18,871 nucleotides of DNA from the NCBI GenBank assembly GCA_012514415.1, contig JAAZAH010000095.1, positions 1 to 18,871 on the forward strand, read 5' to 3'. This DNA is from Sandaracinaceae bacterium (GTDB taxonomy: Bacteria; Myxococcota_A; Polyangia; Polyangiales; Houyiibacteriaceae). The notes below the pieces were generated by a model. That model was not told the origin of the DNA, did no database searches, and saw only the letters and a list, made by a program, of their open reading frames with translations. The position numbers were made by a program, and so were the translations under genes. Positions 7,444 to 14,403 of the stretch are shown piece after piece. Positions within the stretch are counted from its first letter, which is position 1; each line of letters starts with the position of its first letter.

Positions 7444-8406
7444 GTGGTGAACCATCCTCCGGAAAAATTTCCTTCGTTGAGGCAGCTCGAGAAGGGGCCG
7501 GAGGTCGAAGACCCCGTCAATCGGTACGTCCATCGGCCGCTCGCTTACCTCTTTGCTCGTGCAGTCTCACGGACTTCGATGAGCCCCAATCAAGTGACGC
7601 TCCTCGCCGTCCTCGTGGGGGCGACGGCAGGGATCGCATTCCTCATAGGAAGCCCGGAGGCGATGGTCTTCGGCGGAATCGCCCTATGGATTTCTGCGAT
7701 CCTCGATGGAGCGGACGGCATTTTGGCGCGTGCGAAAGGGACGGCGAGTCCGCACGGGCGCGCGATCGACGGCTTGGCGGACGCCATCGTCGCCGTCCTC
7801 ACCGTCTTTCCAGCCTTCTACCACATCTGGGAGAAGCATCAGGACCCATTTCTCGTCGCGCTCATGCTCCCTGCGGTGATTTCGGCGAACCTTCATATGT
7901 CGGTTTACGACTATTATAAGGAGTCCTTTCGCCATCATACGGATCTCGTCCGCGGTGGCGAGGGGGAGGAGCCGGCGGTCGTTTCAGCCAGGCAGCGTGC
8001 GTCAAAAGAGCACGGCTTTCTCGTCTGGCTCGCCATGACGGTGATCCTCGATCCTTATACACGTACCCAATTTCGCATCATCGATCGGCTCGATCCCGGC
8101 GCGAGCCGAGAAGGCATCCGGCTCCACCCGACCGAGCAGAGCGCCGCCATCTATCGAGAAGAGAACCGTTTGACGATGCGCCTCTTCACGATCCTTTCGA
8201 CTGCTCCGCATGCCTACCTCATGGCGATCGCAGCCATCTTCGATCGCCTCGATCTCTACCTTTACGCGCGGGTCTTTTTGATGAACGGGATCTTGGCTCT
8301 CGCGGTCGTCTTGCAGCGTCGAGCCACGCGTCGCACCAATGAGCGCCTCGCATCGCTCGGGGTCATCGAGCGCGTGGATTCGCGATCGCTGTCTTTAGCC
8401 GTCTGA
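7444..8406 (+). CDS. CDP-alcohol phosphatidyltransferase family protein
   Basis: This 320-residue membrane enzyme carries the complete catalytic signature D-x2-D-G-x2-A-R-x8-G-x3-D-x3-D. The residues are D88, D91, G92, A95, R96, G105, D109 and D113 in LDGADGILAR and GRAIDGLADAI. Such enzymes transfer a phosphatidyl group, or another CDP-linked alcohol group, to an alcohol acceptor during phospholipid-type synthesis. The acceptor cannot be read from sequence. Hydrophobic segments flank the site (about 50-88 and 112-150), and a charged segment at about 160-250 separates them from the last helices. The start is GTG at 7444 or the next codon, also GTG; no SD is visible. Its 3' end overlaps that of nadE by 12 bp, tail to tail. 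Confidence 0.9.
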   Translation: MVNHPPEKFPSLRQLEKGPEVEDPVNRYVHRPLAYLFARAVSRTSMSPNQVTLLAVLVGATAGIAFLIGSPEAMVFGGIALWISAILDGADGILARAKGTASPHGRAIDGLADAIVAVLTVFPAFYHIWEKHQDPFLVALMLPAVISANLHMSVYDYYKESFRHHTDLVRGGEGEEPAVVSARQRASKEHGFLVWLAMTVILDPYTRTQFRIIDRLDPGASREGIRLHPTEQSAAIYREENRLTMRLFTILSTAPHAYLMAIAAIFDRLDLYLYARVFLMNGILALAVVLQRRATRRTNERLASLGVIERVDSRSLSLAV

Positions 8407-10248
8407 GGCGAGGCGTAAGCCGCCATTGAGGATGGGGAAATCGATATCGGCGACGATCCGATCCGAGAGAATGAACGAGGGAGCGATTCGAGCGCGCTTC
8501 CATTGATTGGTGCTGAAGCTACGCAAGAATCGATCGACGTAATTTTCAATGCCTTCGAGCTCAGAGAACTCCTCGCGGACCACGCGCAGGGCGGTTTCGG
8601 GTGCGACAAGTCGATGAACCAAGAGCTCCTCGAGCCGATCGAGCAGCGGGTAGGGCATCAGATCGTCCTCATCGCGCTGTTGGGCTTCGAGCGGGCGAAG
8701 CTCGGCGGTCGGCTCTTGCACGTTGACCTTCTCGAGGCTCTTGAGCGGACCGATTCCTTTGGGGCCCTCTTTTTCGAGCCAAACGAGGTATTCGCGGAGA
8801 TAGGCTTTGTCGATAGAGGCGATCGGCGCGAGCCCGCCGCTCGTATCCCCGTCCATCGTCAAATAGCCCACACTGAGCTCCGAACGGTTCGAGGTCGTGA
8901 TCACGATCGCGCCGCGAAGGTTTGCGAGGAGCCAAGCTCCAGGGCTCCGCACGCGCGCTTGAAGATTCTGAAGGGCGAGATCGTCGTTCTCAAAATCGAG
9001 TGCGCGGCCGATTGCCTGCTCGCCGAAGGCGCGATAGGCGTCGACCATCGGCTGGATATCGAGCTCGAGGTGCGTGGCGCCGATTTCCTCGGCTAACGCG
9101 CGTGCGGCACTCCGCGTCGTCTCGCTGCTGTTCTCAGTGGATTGATACGCCGTAAGGAGCAGCTTGGCGCAAAGCTCTTCTGCATTCGAGGCGTCCTCGA
9201 GGCTCGCGATATGAGCCAAGCGCTTCTTGAAGCCCGAGGTGCCCAGCTCTTTTACGCCGAGCCGAATCATGAGTCCGATGAGTGCCGCGCAGGCTGCCGA
9301 ATCTGCACCGCCGCTCAAGCTGAGCACATAACCATTGGCGCGAGACTTTCGGAGATAGTCGAAGAGCCCAACCGCCATCGCGCGAGTGAGGAGTTCTTCT
9401 CGGTGCTCTTCGTACTGGAGCGGCGGCGGGGTCGATGCGCGCTCTCTCCGGCTCCGCGTACCGATGGTATCCGTGAGGCGAAGAGCGGCGCTCCTCAGCG
9501 AGATTTGATTCATGGAGAGGCGCGGCGTCGACGTGAGGAGCTCGCCGTCGGCTGCGATGAAGGAGGCGCCATCAAAAATATTTCGCCCGGCTTCATTCCC
9601 AAGAAGATTGGCGCTTAAGAGCGGGGCGTTGCGGATGAGGGAAAGCTCGGCCGCGCGCTCGAGAGTGGCTCCATGTGTCCCGAGGCGGAATGGGCGCGCG
9701 GCGGGGTTGAGCAGAAGATCGCTCGGTCCATCCAGGCGCTCGAAGGATTCGAGCGCATCACCGATGGCGACCTCAGCGCGCAGCGATCCGAGCGAAAAGC
9801 GCGATCGACCGATGGGCACCGAAGCGCCGAGGAGATCGACGAGGAGCTCACCTTGGCGAGGAAAGAGGTCGAAATGCTTGGCCTCGTGAAGGCCAGCGTA
9901 GCGATCGTAACCGCCCTTGGTGGCGAGACCGAGGAGCTCGCCGTCGTGAAGTACGGCGGCGGCGCTATAGACCATGCCCTCAAGCAGAAAGGGCATGCCG
10001 AGCACCAAGCTCAGGTCGCGTGATTTTTCGGCGATGCGGCCGAGCGATGCGATGAGGCGGTCATGAACCCACTCGGCACGGGAGAAATCACCGAGCGAAT
10101 GTCCGCTCAGGGCCAGCTCGGGGAGGAGGAGAAGGTCGAGGCCTTCGCGCTTGGCGCGGGAAACCGCATCGGCAACGCGCGCCTCATTCCCTTCGAAATC
10201 GAGGGGTGTTTGATTTAGGGAAGCGACGCCGGCCCGATAGATCCGCAT
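8395..10248 (-). CDS. nadE: Two-domain NAD+ synthetase with a degenerate glutaminase domain
   Basis: The 617-residue protein has an N-terminal nitrilase-like glutaminase domain (about 1-275) and a C-terminal NAD+ synthetase domain. The synthetase makes NAD+ from nicotinate adenine dinucleotide, ATP and ammonia. Its ATP-pyrophosphatase loop LSGGADSAAC is at 311-320, and LQNLQARVR, TTSNRSELSVGYLTMDGD and QWKRARI are also conserved. In the glutaminase domain the expected glutamate (E44, LPELALSG) and lysine (K111, ATKGGYDRY) are present. The nucleophilic cysteine expected in an ICEDL-type motif is glycine (G163 in VAIGDAL, codon GGT at 9760-9762). No cysteine occurs before residue 320. Glutamine use therefore looks lost and free ammonia is the likely nitrogen source. 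The gene lies 35 bp downstream of the phosphodiesterase gene. Confidence 0.93.
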   Translation of the reverse strand: MRIYRAGVASLNQTPLDFEGNEARVADAVSRAKREGLDLLLLPELALSGHSLGDFSRAEWVHDRLIASLGRIAEKSRDLSLVLGMPFLLEGMVYSAAAVLHDGELLGLATKGGYDRYAGLHEAKHFDLFPRQGELLVDLLGASVPIGRSRFSLGSLRAEVAIGDALESFERLDGPSDLLLNPAARPFRLGTHGATLERAAELSLIRNAPLLSANLLGNEAGRNIFDGASFIAADGELLTSTPRLSMNQISLRSAALRLTDTIGTRSRRERASTPPPLQYEEHREELLTRAMAVGLFDYLRKSRANGYVLSLSGGADSAACAALIGLMIRLGVKELGTSGFKKRLAHIASLEDASNAEELCAKLLLTAYQSTENSSETTRSAARALAEEIGATHLELDIQPMVDAYRAFGEQAIGRALDFENDDLALQNLQARVRSPGAWLLANLRGAIVITTSNRSELSVGYLTMDGDTSGGLAPIASIDKAYLREYLVWLEKEGPKGIGPLKSLEKVNVQEPTAELRPLEAQQRDEDDLMPYPLLDRLEELLVHRLVAPETALRVVREEFSELEGIENYVDRFLRSFSTNQWKRARIAPSFILSDRIVADIDFPILNGGLRLASDG

Positions 10249-10283
10249 GGGTTGAGCTTAACAGGGGCTGCGATCGGAGGCAC

Positions 10284-11096
10284 CTAGCTTTCGTGGGCCG
10301 AGCTCCGGCCGAGAGTGCGAAGGAGCAGTTCGGGCTCGTCGGTCATGATCCCGTCCACCCCGAGCTGCGCGAGACGGCGCATTTCGGCCTCATCGTCGAT
10401 GGTCCAGACGTGAACTTGGATGCCGTGCACATGCGCCGCGCGGATGAAGCGCGGGTCGACGACGCGAAGTGGGCCGTGCTCGGTCGGCACTTGGAGTGCG
10501 TCGAAGCTCGGCCTCCAGAGCCGGGAGAGGCCGAGGCGTGCGAGGAGCCAGAAGAAGAAGATCTCCTTGGCGCCAGGGCTTGTCGCGATCTTGCCGCCAA
10601 TGCGTCGGCGGATCATCCGGTTGGTCGCATCGTCCGCCGCGGCGAGAAGAACGCGATCCTCAAGTCCGCGATCGAGAACGAGCCGGACGAGTTTTTCAGC
10701 GGCCGCCCGGTCGCGCGGCTTCAGCTCGATGTTGAAGCGGACGTTTTCGTCGAGGGCGAGCGCTTCATCGAGGGTCGGAATCCGGTGCCCTTTTCCGCGA
10801 TAGGGGAAGCCGCCCTTCCGATCGCGGAAATGATAGGCGGCGTCCAGCTCGCGAAGCGAGGCCAGATCATAATCGCGCAGAAATCCAGTCCCGTTCGTTG
10901 TGCGTTCGAGCCGATCATCGTGGAAGCAGACGAATTCACCGTCGCGGGTGAGGTGGACGTCCGTCTCGATATGAGTGAAGCCGAGCTCAATCGCCCCCTG
11001 GAATGCGAGTAATGTGTTCTCAGGCCAGCGGTTCGCGCCTCCGCGATGAGCGAAGGCGAGAGGGCGCGGGCCGGAGAAATAAGCTTTCTTCTTCAT
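10284..11096 (-). CDS. Glycerophosphodiester phosphodiesterase family protein (UgpQ/GlpQ-like)
   Basis: This 270-residue TIM-barrel enzyme would hydrolyse glycerophosphodiesters to sn-glycerol 3-phosphate and an alcohol. All family motifs are visible: AHRGG (16-20), PENT with E26, the metal ligands E44 and D46 in IETDVH, TRDGEFVCFHDD with H59, FNIELKP with E124 and K126, and the C-terminal VHVWTIDD and GVDGIMTDEPELL. There is no signal peptide, so it is cytoplasmic, like UgpQ. It is probably the first gene of a two-gene unit with nadE, 35 bp downstream, although the functional link is not obvious. No SD precedes the ATG. A TAGAAT -10-like hexamer lies at 11132-11127 on the minus strand, without a matching -35. 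Confidence 0.92.
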   Translation of the reverse strand: MKKKAYFSGPRPLAFAHRGGANRWPENTLLAFQGAIELGFTHIETDVHLTRDGEFVCFHDDRLERTTNGTGFLRDYDLASLRELDAAYHFRDRKGGFPYRGKGHRIPTLDEALALDENVRFNIELKPRDRAAAEKLVRLVLDRGLEDRVLLAAADDATNRMIRRRIGGKIATSPGAKEIFFFWLLARLGLSRLWRPSFDALQVPTEHGPLRVVDPRFIRAAHVHGIQVHVWTIDDEAEMRRLAQLGVDGIMTDEPELLLRTLGRSSAHES

Positions 11097-11150
11097 TTGC
11101 GGAGCCTAGGTGCAGAGCGCGGCGCAATTCTATCTGAGTTTGAAGACGTA

Positions 11151-11176
11151 GCGGATGAATAAGGGGTATCATCCGC
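11151..11176. promoter_or_regulatory. Inverted repeat upstream of the PA14 lipoprotein gene
   Basis: GCGGATGA (11151-11158) and TCATCCGC (11169-11176) form a perfect 8-bp dyad with a 10-nt spacer, 20 bp before the ATG at 11197. It sits in the 100-bp divergent gap with the phosphodiesterase gene. It could be an operator or a hairpin in the mRNA leader. The in-frame ATG at 11155 falls inside its left arm, which argues against that ATG as the real start. Confidence 0.4.
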
Positions 11177-11196
11177 GCGTCAACCAGCAGAACGCC

Positions 11197-12084
11197 ATGA
11201 AACACTCCATCATCTTGATCCTTTCCGCGGCGCTCCTCTTCGGAGGGTGCTCGGTGAACGCATCCGCCAGCTTCAAGGCCTCGTCGAATAAATCGGCGAG
11301 CACCTCGTCATCCGGTTCAAGCGCGGGGAGGGCGACTCGTCCGAGTACCACCGAGCGGCGCCCCGCGACCATCGTCATCAGCAGCAACCGGCCGCGCCCC
11401 AATCGGCCTGCTCCTGCCACGCCGAGCACGCCCGAGCGGACGCGTCCGGTCGATCGCGAACGACCCGCGCAGCCGCCTGCGGCGGACAAGGGGGAGAATC
11501 CCAACCTGACTGAGGCGCCTCCCGAGGAGCGGCCGGAGCCCGTTGTCGAGCCCGAGCCCGTTGTCGAGCCCGAGCCCGTCGTCGAGCCCGAGCCCGAAGA
11601 TGAACCGGTCTTCGGCACGCCCGAGGAGCCAGAACCGGACGTCGGCGTCTTCGTCGGCAATATTTACTTTCTCCCGAAGAATACGCAGCGCCTTCCGAAC
11701 TTCGATGAGCTCGAGCCGGTGGGAACGATCTATACGTCGAAGCTCGATATCGCGCCGCGTCAGTTCGACCAAGGCTTCCCCGGGATTTCCGATCGCTACG
11801 AATGGTTCGGCATCCGTTATACGACGACCGTCTATATCGACATCCCCGGGAAATACCGCTTTCGGCTCAATTCCGATGATGGATCCAAACTCATCATCGA
11901 TGGAAAGACCGTCATTGATAACGATGGCCAACACGCACCGCTCGAAAAGCGCGGTGAGATCGTGCTCGAGGAGGGCGTCCACGAATTCGTCATCGAGTAC
12001 TTCCAAGGCCCGCGTTATCAGATCGCGCTTCAGCTCTTCGTGACGCCTCCCGGCGGCGAGGAAGAGATCTTCGCGCTCGAGTAG
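11197..12084 (+). CDS. PA14-domain lipoprotein with proline-rich linker
   Basis: The 295-residue product begins MKHSIILILSAALLFGGC, a lipoprotein signal with lipobox F-G-G-C and lipidated C18. A Ser/Thr/Pro/Arg-rich low-complexity stretch (about 20-105) and a VVEPEP repeat (about 116-133) form a long linker. The C-terminal 130 residues read as a PA14/GLEYA-type beta-sandwich. They include GIRYTTTVYIDIPGKYRFRL, NSDDGSKLIIDGK, VIDNDGQH, LEEGVHEFVIEYFQG and a final strand. PA14 domains usually bind carbohydrate, often with calcium through the DDG residues. A surface- or periplasm-facing glycan-binding role is therefore likely. The frame is open from 11155, but the signal peptide fixes the start at 11197. 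It converges on the lipid kinase gene. Confidence 0.88.
   Translation: MKHSIILILSAALLFGGCSVNASASFKASSNKSASTSSSGSSAGRATRPSTTERRPATIVISSNRPRPNRPAPATPSTPERTRPVDRERPAQPPAADKGENPNLTEAPPEERPEPVVEPEPVVEPEPVVEPEPEDEPVFGTPEEPEPDVGVFVGNIYFLPKNTQRLPNFDELEPVGTIYTSKLDIAPRQFDQGFPGISDRYEWFGIRYTTTVYIDIPGKYRFRLNSDDGSKLIIDGKTVIDNDGQHAPLEKRGEIVLEEGVHEFVIEYFQGPRYQIALQLFVTPPGGEEEIFALE
11542..11595 (+). repeat. Three 18-bp tandem repeats encoding VVEPEP
   Basis: Units 11542-11559 and 11560-11577 are identical, and 11578-11595 differs by one base (GTT to GTC). They lie in frame in the linker of the lipoprotein, so gain or loss of a unit would only change linker length. Confidence 0.9.
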
Positions 12085-12099
12085 GGCGGAAGGAAGCGC

Positions 12100-12115
12100 C
12101 GCTTCGACCGAAGCG
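12100..12115. terminator. Short hairpin between convergent genes
   Basis: CGCTTC (12100-12105), loop GACC, GAAGCG (12110-12115) fills the 34-bp gap between the lipoprotein and lipid kinase stops. An overlapping alternative stem GAAGC-GCC-GCTTC lies just to the left. There is no T-tract, so a bidirectional terminator is plausible rather than shown. Confidence 0.4.
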
Positions 12116-12118
12116 CGT

Positions 12119-13069
12119 CTAGAGCACTTCCCGACGCGGTCCGTGGACACGGATCGCGTGCGGGATCACCTCGATGGAGGCCGGACCGAATCCGGCCTCT
12201 TCTCCGTCGATATCCAGAAAGGCAGGTCGGGCTTCGTCGAGCGGAATGAACTCGATTCGCCGACCGCGCGTATGGTGGACTCCGGGAGCGTTGAGGTGGG
12301 TGCCCGAATAGATCCGCGGCGATAGAGGAAGCAAGCGGAGAAGACTTCTCGCCTCGATGAGCACCACGTCCAAAAGTCCATCCGCGAGCCGAGCGGAGGG
12401 CGCAAAGCGCATTCCACCGCCGGCGATTTGGCCGTTACAGGCGCACGCAACGAGAAGCTCGTACTCGCCAAGACTCGCTCCGTCGACGATGACACGGAGA
12501 TGCGTCGGACGATAATGGAGATGGGCCCTTAGTGTGGCGAGGGCATAGTCGAGACGCCCGCCGAGGCGAAAAGCCGCGTGGTTCACATAATGATCGACGA
12601 GGCCGCCGATTCCGGCTGTGGTGATATTGATGAAATGCCGGCTGCTCTCGGTCCCATCGAGGTCGAGATGCGTGATGCGAGCGAGATCGACCGGCGTCGG
12701 ATCGGTCTCGGCGATTGTCCGGCAGGCCGACTCGAGTGAACGCGAACCTTCGAGCATTTTGCGGAAATCACCGCCGGTTCCAGCGTTCAGGATACCGAGC
12801 CCGACCGCATCGCCCGCGCCGAGCTCGGCGATCGAGGAGGCGACCTCGCTATGAGTCCCGTCGCCGCCGAAGGAAACGAGCGTGCTCACTCCGCGTTCGA
12901 CCGCCTCTTGTGTGAGCTCGGCCGCGTGTCCCCGACGTTCCGTGAACCGAAAATCGACGGGACCCAGCGCCTCGACGATCACGCCGCGGAGCGATTCGAA
13001 GCGTCGGCCAAGCTGCCCGCCCCGTGCGCGCGGATTGACGATGACCGTGGTATTGCCGGGCTGAGGCAT
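12119..13069 (-). CDS. Diacylglycerol-kinase-family lipid kinase (DagK/YegS-like)
   Basis: The 316-residue protein has the N-terminal nucleotide-binding part of the family. It contains VIVNPRARGGQ (10-19), the glycine-rich GGDGT loop (68-72, followed by HSEVASS), and NAGTGGDFRKML (95-106), a variant of the usual P-x-GT-x-NDF motif. The C-terminal beta-sandwich contains FINITTAGIGG, ACACNGQIAGGGMRFAP and ADGLLDVVLI. It should phosphorylate a lipid alcohol such as diacylglycerol or a related lipid with ATP at the inner membrane. The precise substrate is unknown. A perfect -35 and a near-consensus -10 precede it so closely that transcription should begin at the ATG, which fits the lack of an SD. 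The upstream helical gene points the same way but is separated by 108 bp. Confidence 0.92.
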   Translation of the reverse strand: MPQPGNTTVIVNPRARGGQLGRRFESLRGVIVEALGPVDFRFTERRGHAAELTQEAVERGVSTLVSFGGDGTHSEVASSIAELGAGDAVGLGILNAGTGGDFRKMLEGSRSLESACRTIAETDPTPVDLARITHLDLDGTESSRHFINITTAGIGGLVDHYVNHAAFRLGGRLDYALATLRAHLHYRPTHLRVIVDGASLGEYELLVACACNGQIAGGGMRFAPSARLADGLLDVVLIEARSLLRLLPLSPRIYSGTHLNAPGVHHTRGRRIEFIPLDEARPAFLDIDGEEAGFGPASIEVIPHAIRVHGPRREVL

Positions 13070-13075
13070 CGGGAG

Positions 13076-13106
13076 ACTATAACGCCTTTTGTGCTGTCTC
13101 TGTCAA
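13076..13106 (-). promoter_or_regulatory. Sigma-70-like promoter of the lipid kinase gene, predicted leaderless
   Basis: On the minus strand TTGACA (13106-13101) is followed after 19 nt by TATAGT (13081-13076). The -35 is perfect, the -10 matches five of six positions, and the spacer is slightly long. Only six bases separate the -10 from the ATG at 13069, so the expected start of transcription is at or next to the A of the ATG. Confidence 0.65.
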
Positions 13107-13177
13107 AGCCGCGAAGTTCTTTCGAGCCGCGCTTGACCCGTCCGGCGCTGCTGCGCTTGAGGGCGGGGCTCTCGCCT

Positions 13178-14065
13178 TCAGCGAAGACCCGCGCGGTCGA
13201 GCAGTTCCAGGAGCTCGGGATCGGCGAGCTCTCGGATCTGCTCAAGGTGATCGCGCACCCGCTCCTCTTCGTCGGTGTCCATGGCGAAGCGGAGATAACG
13301 GATGGTGCCGAGGTGGTCGCCTTGGGCCTGCGCGCTGCGTGCCGCGAAGCCGAGAAGGTCCGCTTGGTCCTCAGGGTGGCGTTCGGCGAGTGCGCCGATG
13401 ACCTGCGGAGAGAGGCGACCGTCATCGATGAGCAACTGCATCTCTTCGGTGAGAGCGCGCGGACCGATGAGGGCGAGGAGGAGTGAGGGGTCGGCGCCAC
13501 GGCGGAGAAAGGCGGCGATGGTGAAGCGGAGCTGGTTTTCCTCCGACTCGACCGGAATGAAGCGGAGAAGCGGCTCGATCGTCTCCTCCGATGGATTGTT
13601 GAGGTAGCGCTCGACCGCCGCGTCATGACCGGGCGGGATGCGGAGCTCATCACGAAGCACACGTTCGACATCTTCAAGCTCGGGAGTGAGCTCCCGATCG
13701 ATGAGCAGCGCAAAGGCAAGATCGATCACTTCTTGATGACGACCAAACGCGCGCATCAGCTGGAGGTAATCGAGGTGCTCCCCTCCGTTGAGCCAACGCT
13801 GACGCGCGCTCAAGATGAGCCGCTGAGGGTCCCCGCGCCGCGCTTCGAGTAGGTAGAGGGCGTGTTTGAGGGACGCGCGCCGCCGCTCGTATTTGCGGTT
13901 GAGCGAGGGTTCAATGGGGATGGGCAAAGATTCGAGCTCCTCGCGGATCAATGCCTCAAGTCGCTTGAGCTCATGCGAAGGAAGGAGTTTGATGAGCTCG
14001 GCGATCTGCCCGTCGGGTCGCTCCAATATCGCGCGGAGTAAGCTGCGGACTTCGGTGGCCTGCAT
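13178..14065 (-). CDS. Hypothetical all-helical protein, function unknown
   Basis: The product has 295 residues, no signal peptide, no membrane segment, no cysteine and no recognised catalytic motif. It is rich in Leu, Glu and Arg and reads as successive amphipathic helices throughout. Examples are EVRSLLRAILERPDGQIAE, SHELKRLEALIREELESL, RRASLKHALYLLEA, QEVIDLAFALLIDRE and EERVRDHLEQIRELADPELL. This suggests a helical-repeat scaffold of the HEAT or TPR type. That is inferred from helix pattern, as no single repeat consensus is clear. No SD precedes the ATG at 14065. It is upstream of, and co-directional with, the lipid kinase gene, which has its own promoter. Codon use matches its neighbours, so I take it as a real gene. 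Confidence 0.75.
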   Translation of the reverse strand: MQATEVRSLLRAILERPDGQIAELIKLLPSHELKRLEALIREELESLPIPIEPSLNRKYERRRASLKHALYLLEARRGDPQRLILSARQRWLNGGEHLDYLQLMRAFGRHQEVIDLAFALLIDRELTPELEDVERVLRDELRIPPGHDAAVERYLNNPSEETIEPLLRFIPVESEENQLRFTIAAFLRRGADPSLLLALIGPRALTEEMQLLIDDGRLSPQVIGALAERHPEDQADLLGFAARSAQAQGDHLGTIRYLRFAMDTDEEERVRDHLEQIRELADPELLELLDRAGLR

Positions 14066-14403
14066 AGGAAATCACGAAAAGATAACGCGCCGCGGCATTA
14101 GCAGAAAATCCATGACAATGCACGCTAAGCGCGGCGACTATCGATCGCTTGGGCAAGCTCTTGTGGTCCGGTTCGCGTTTTGTCGAGGCCTCGTTTGCGC
14201 GCCTATTCTCGTTTGGCCCGATTTTTGTCTGCGACTGTAGGGCCGCGACGTTCAAAGTTGGAGGCCTGGGTGGATCGGGAAATGAGATGAAGACCCAGAT
14301 GGGCATATGTATGCAAATGAGGCCGACTGTAAGCGTGTCCTTTGTGTTGCTGTGAACTGAATGCGTTAGTATGCGAGCGATGAAGGGCGCTGAGGAAAAC
14401 AAG
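14066..14403. other. Divergent intergenic region, 338 bp
   Basis: This gap separates the starts of the helical protein (-) and the exported barrel-like protein (+), so it should hold two promoters. I see no convincing sigma-70 pair, no RNA gene and no credible small gene. It contains one dyad, GCATA-TG-TATGC (14303-14314), and is more AT-rich than its surroundings in places. The region 14371-14403 is open in the frame of the downstream gene but is probably leader. Confidence 0.5.
14392..14395 (+). promoter_or_regulatory. Shine-Dalgarno sequence that decides the start of the barrel-like gene
   Basis: GAGG lies 8 nt before ATG 14404, one of the few clear SD sequences in the window. The other in-frame ATGs at 14371, 14380 and 14464 have none, which favours 14404. 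Confidence 0.55.

Noticed and set aside
11155..11196. Upstream start of the PA14 lipoprotein
   Set aside because: It would put 14 polar residues before a perfect lipoprotein signal, and the ATG lies in an inverted repeat.
12119..13069. NAGTGGDF in the lipid kinase as a sign of lost activity
   Set aside because: This motif varies widely in the family, and the GGDGT loop and the rest of the site are intact.
14149..14355. 68-residue frame in the divergent gap
   Set aside because: It has a TTG start, no ribosome binding site and an unnatural composition.
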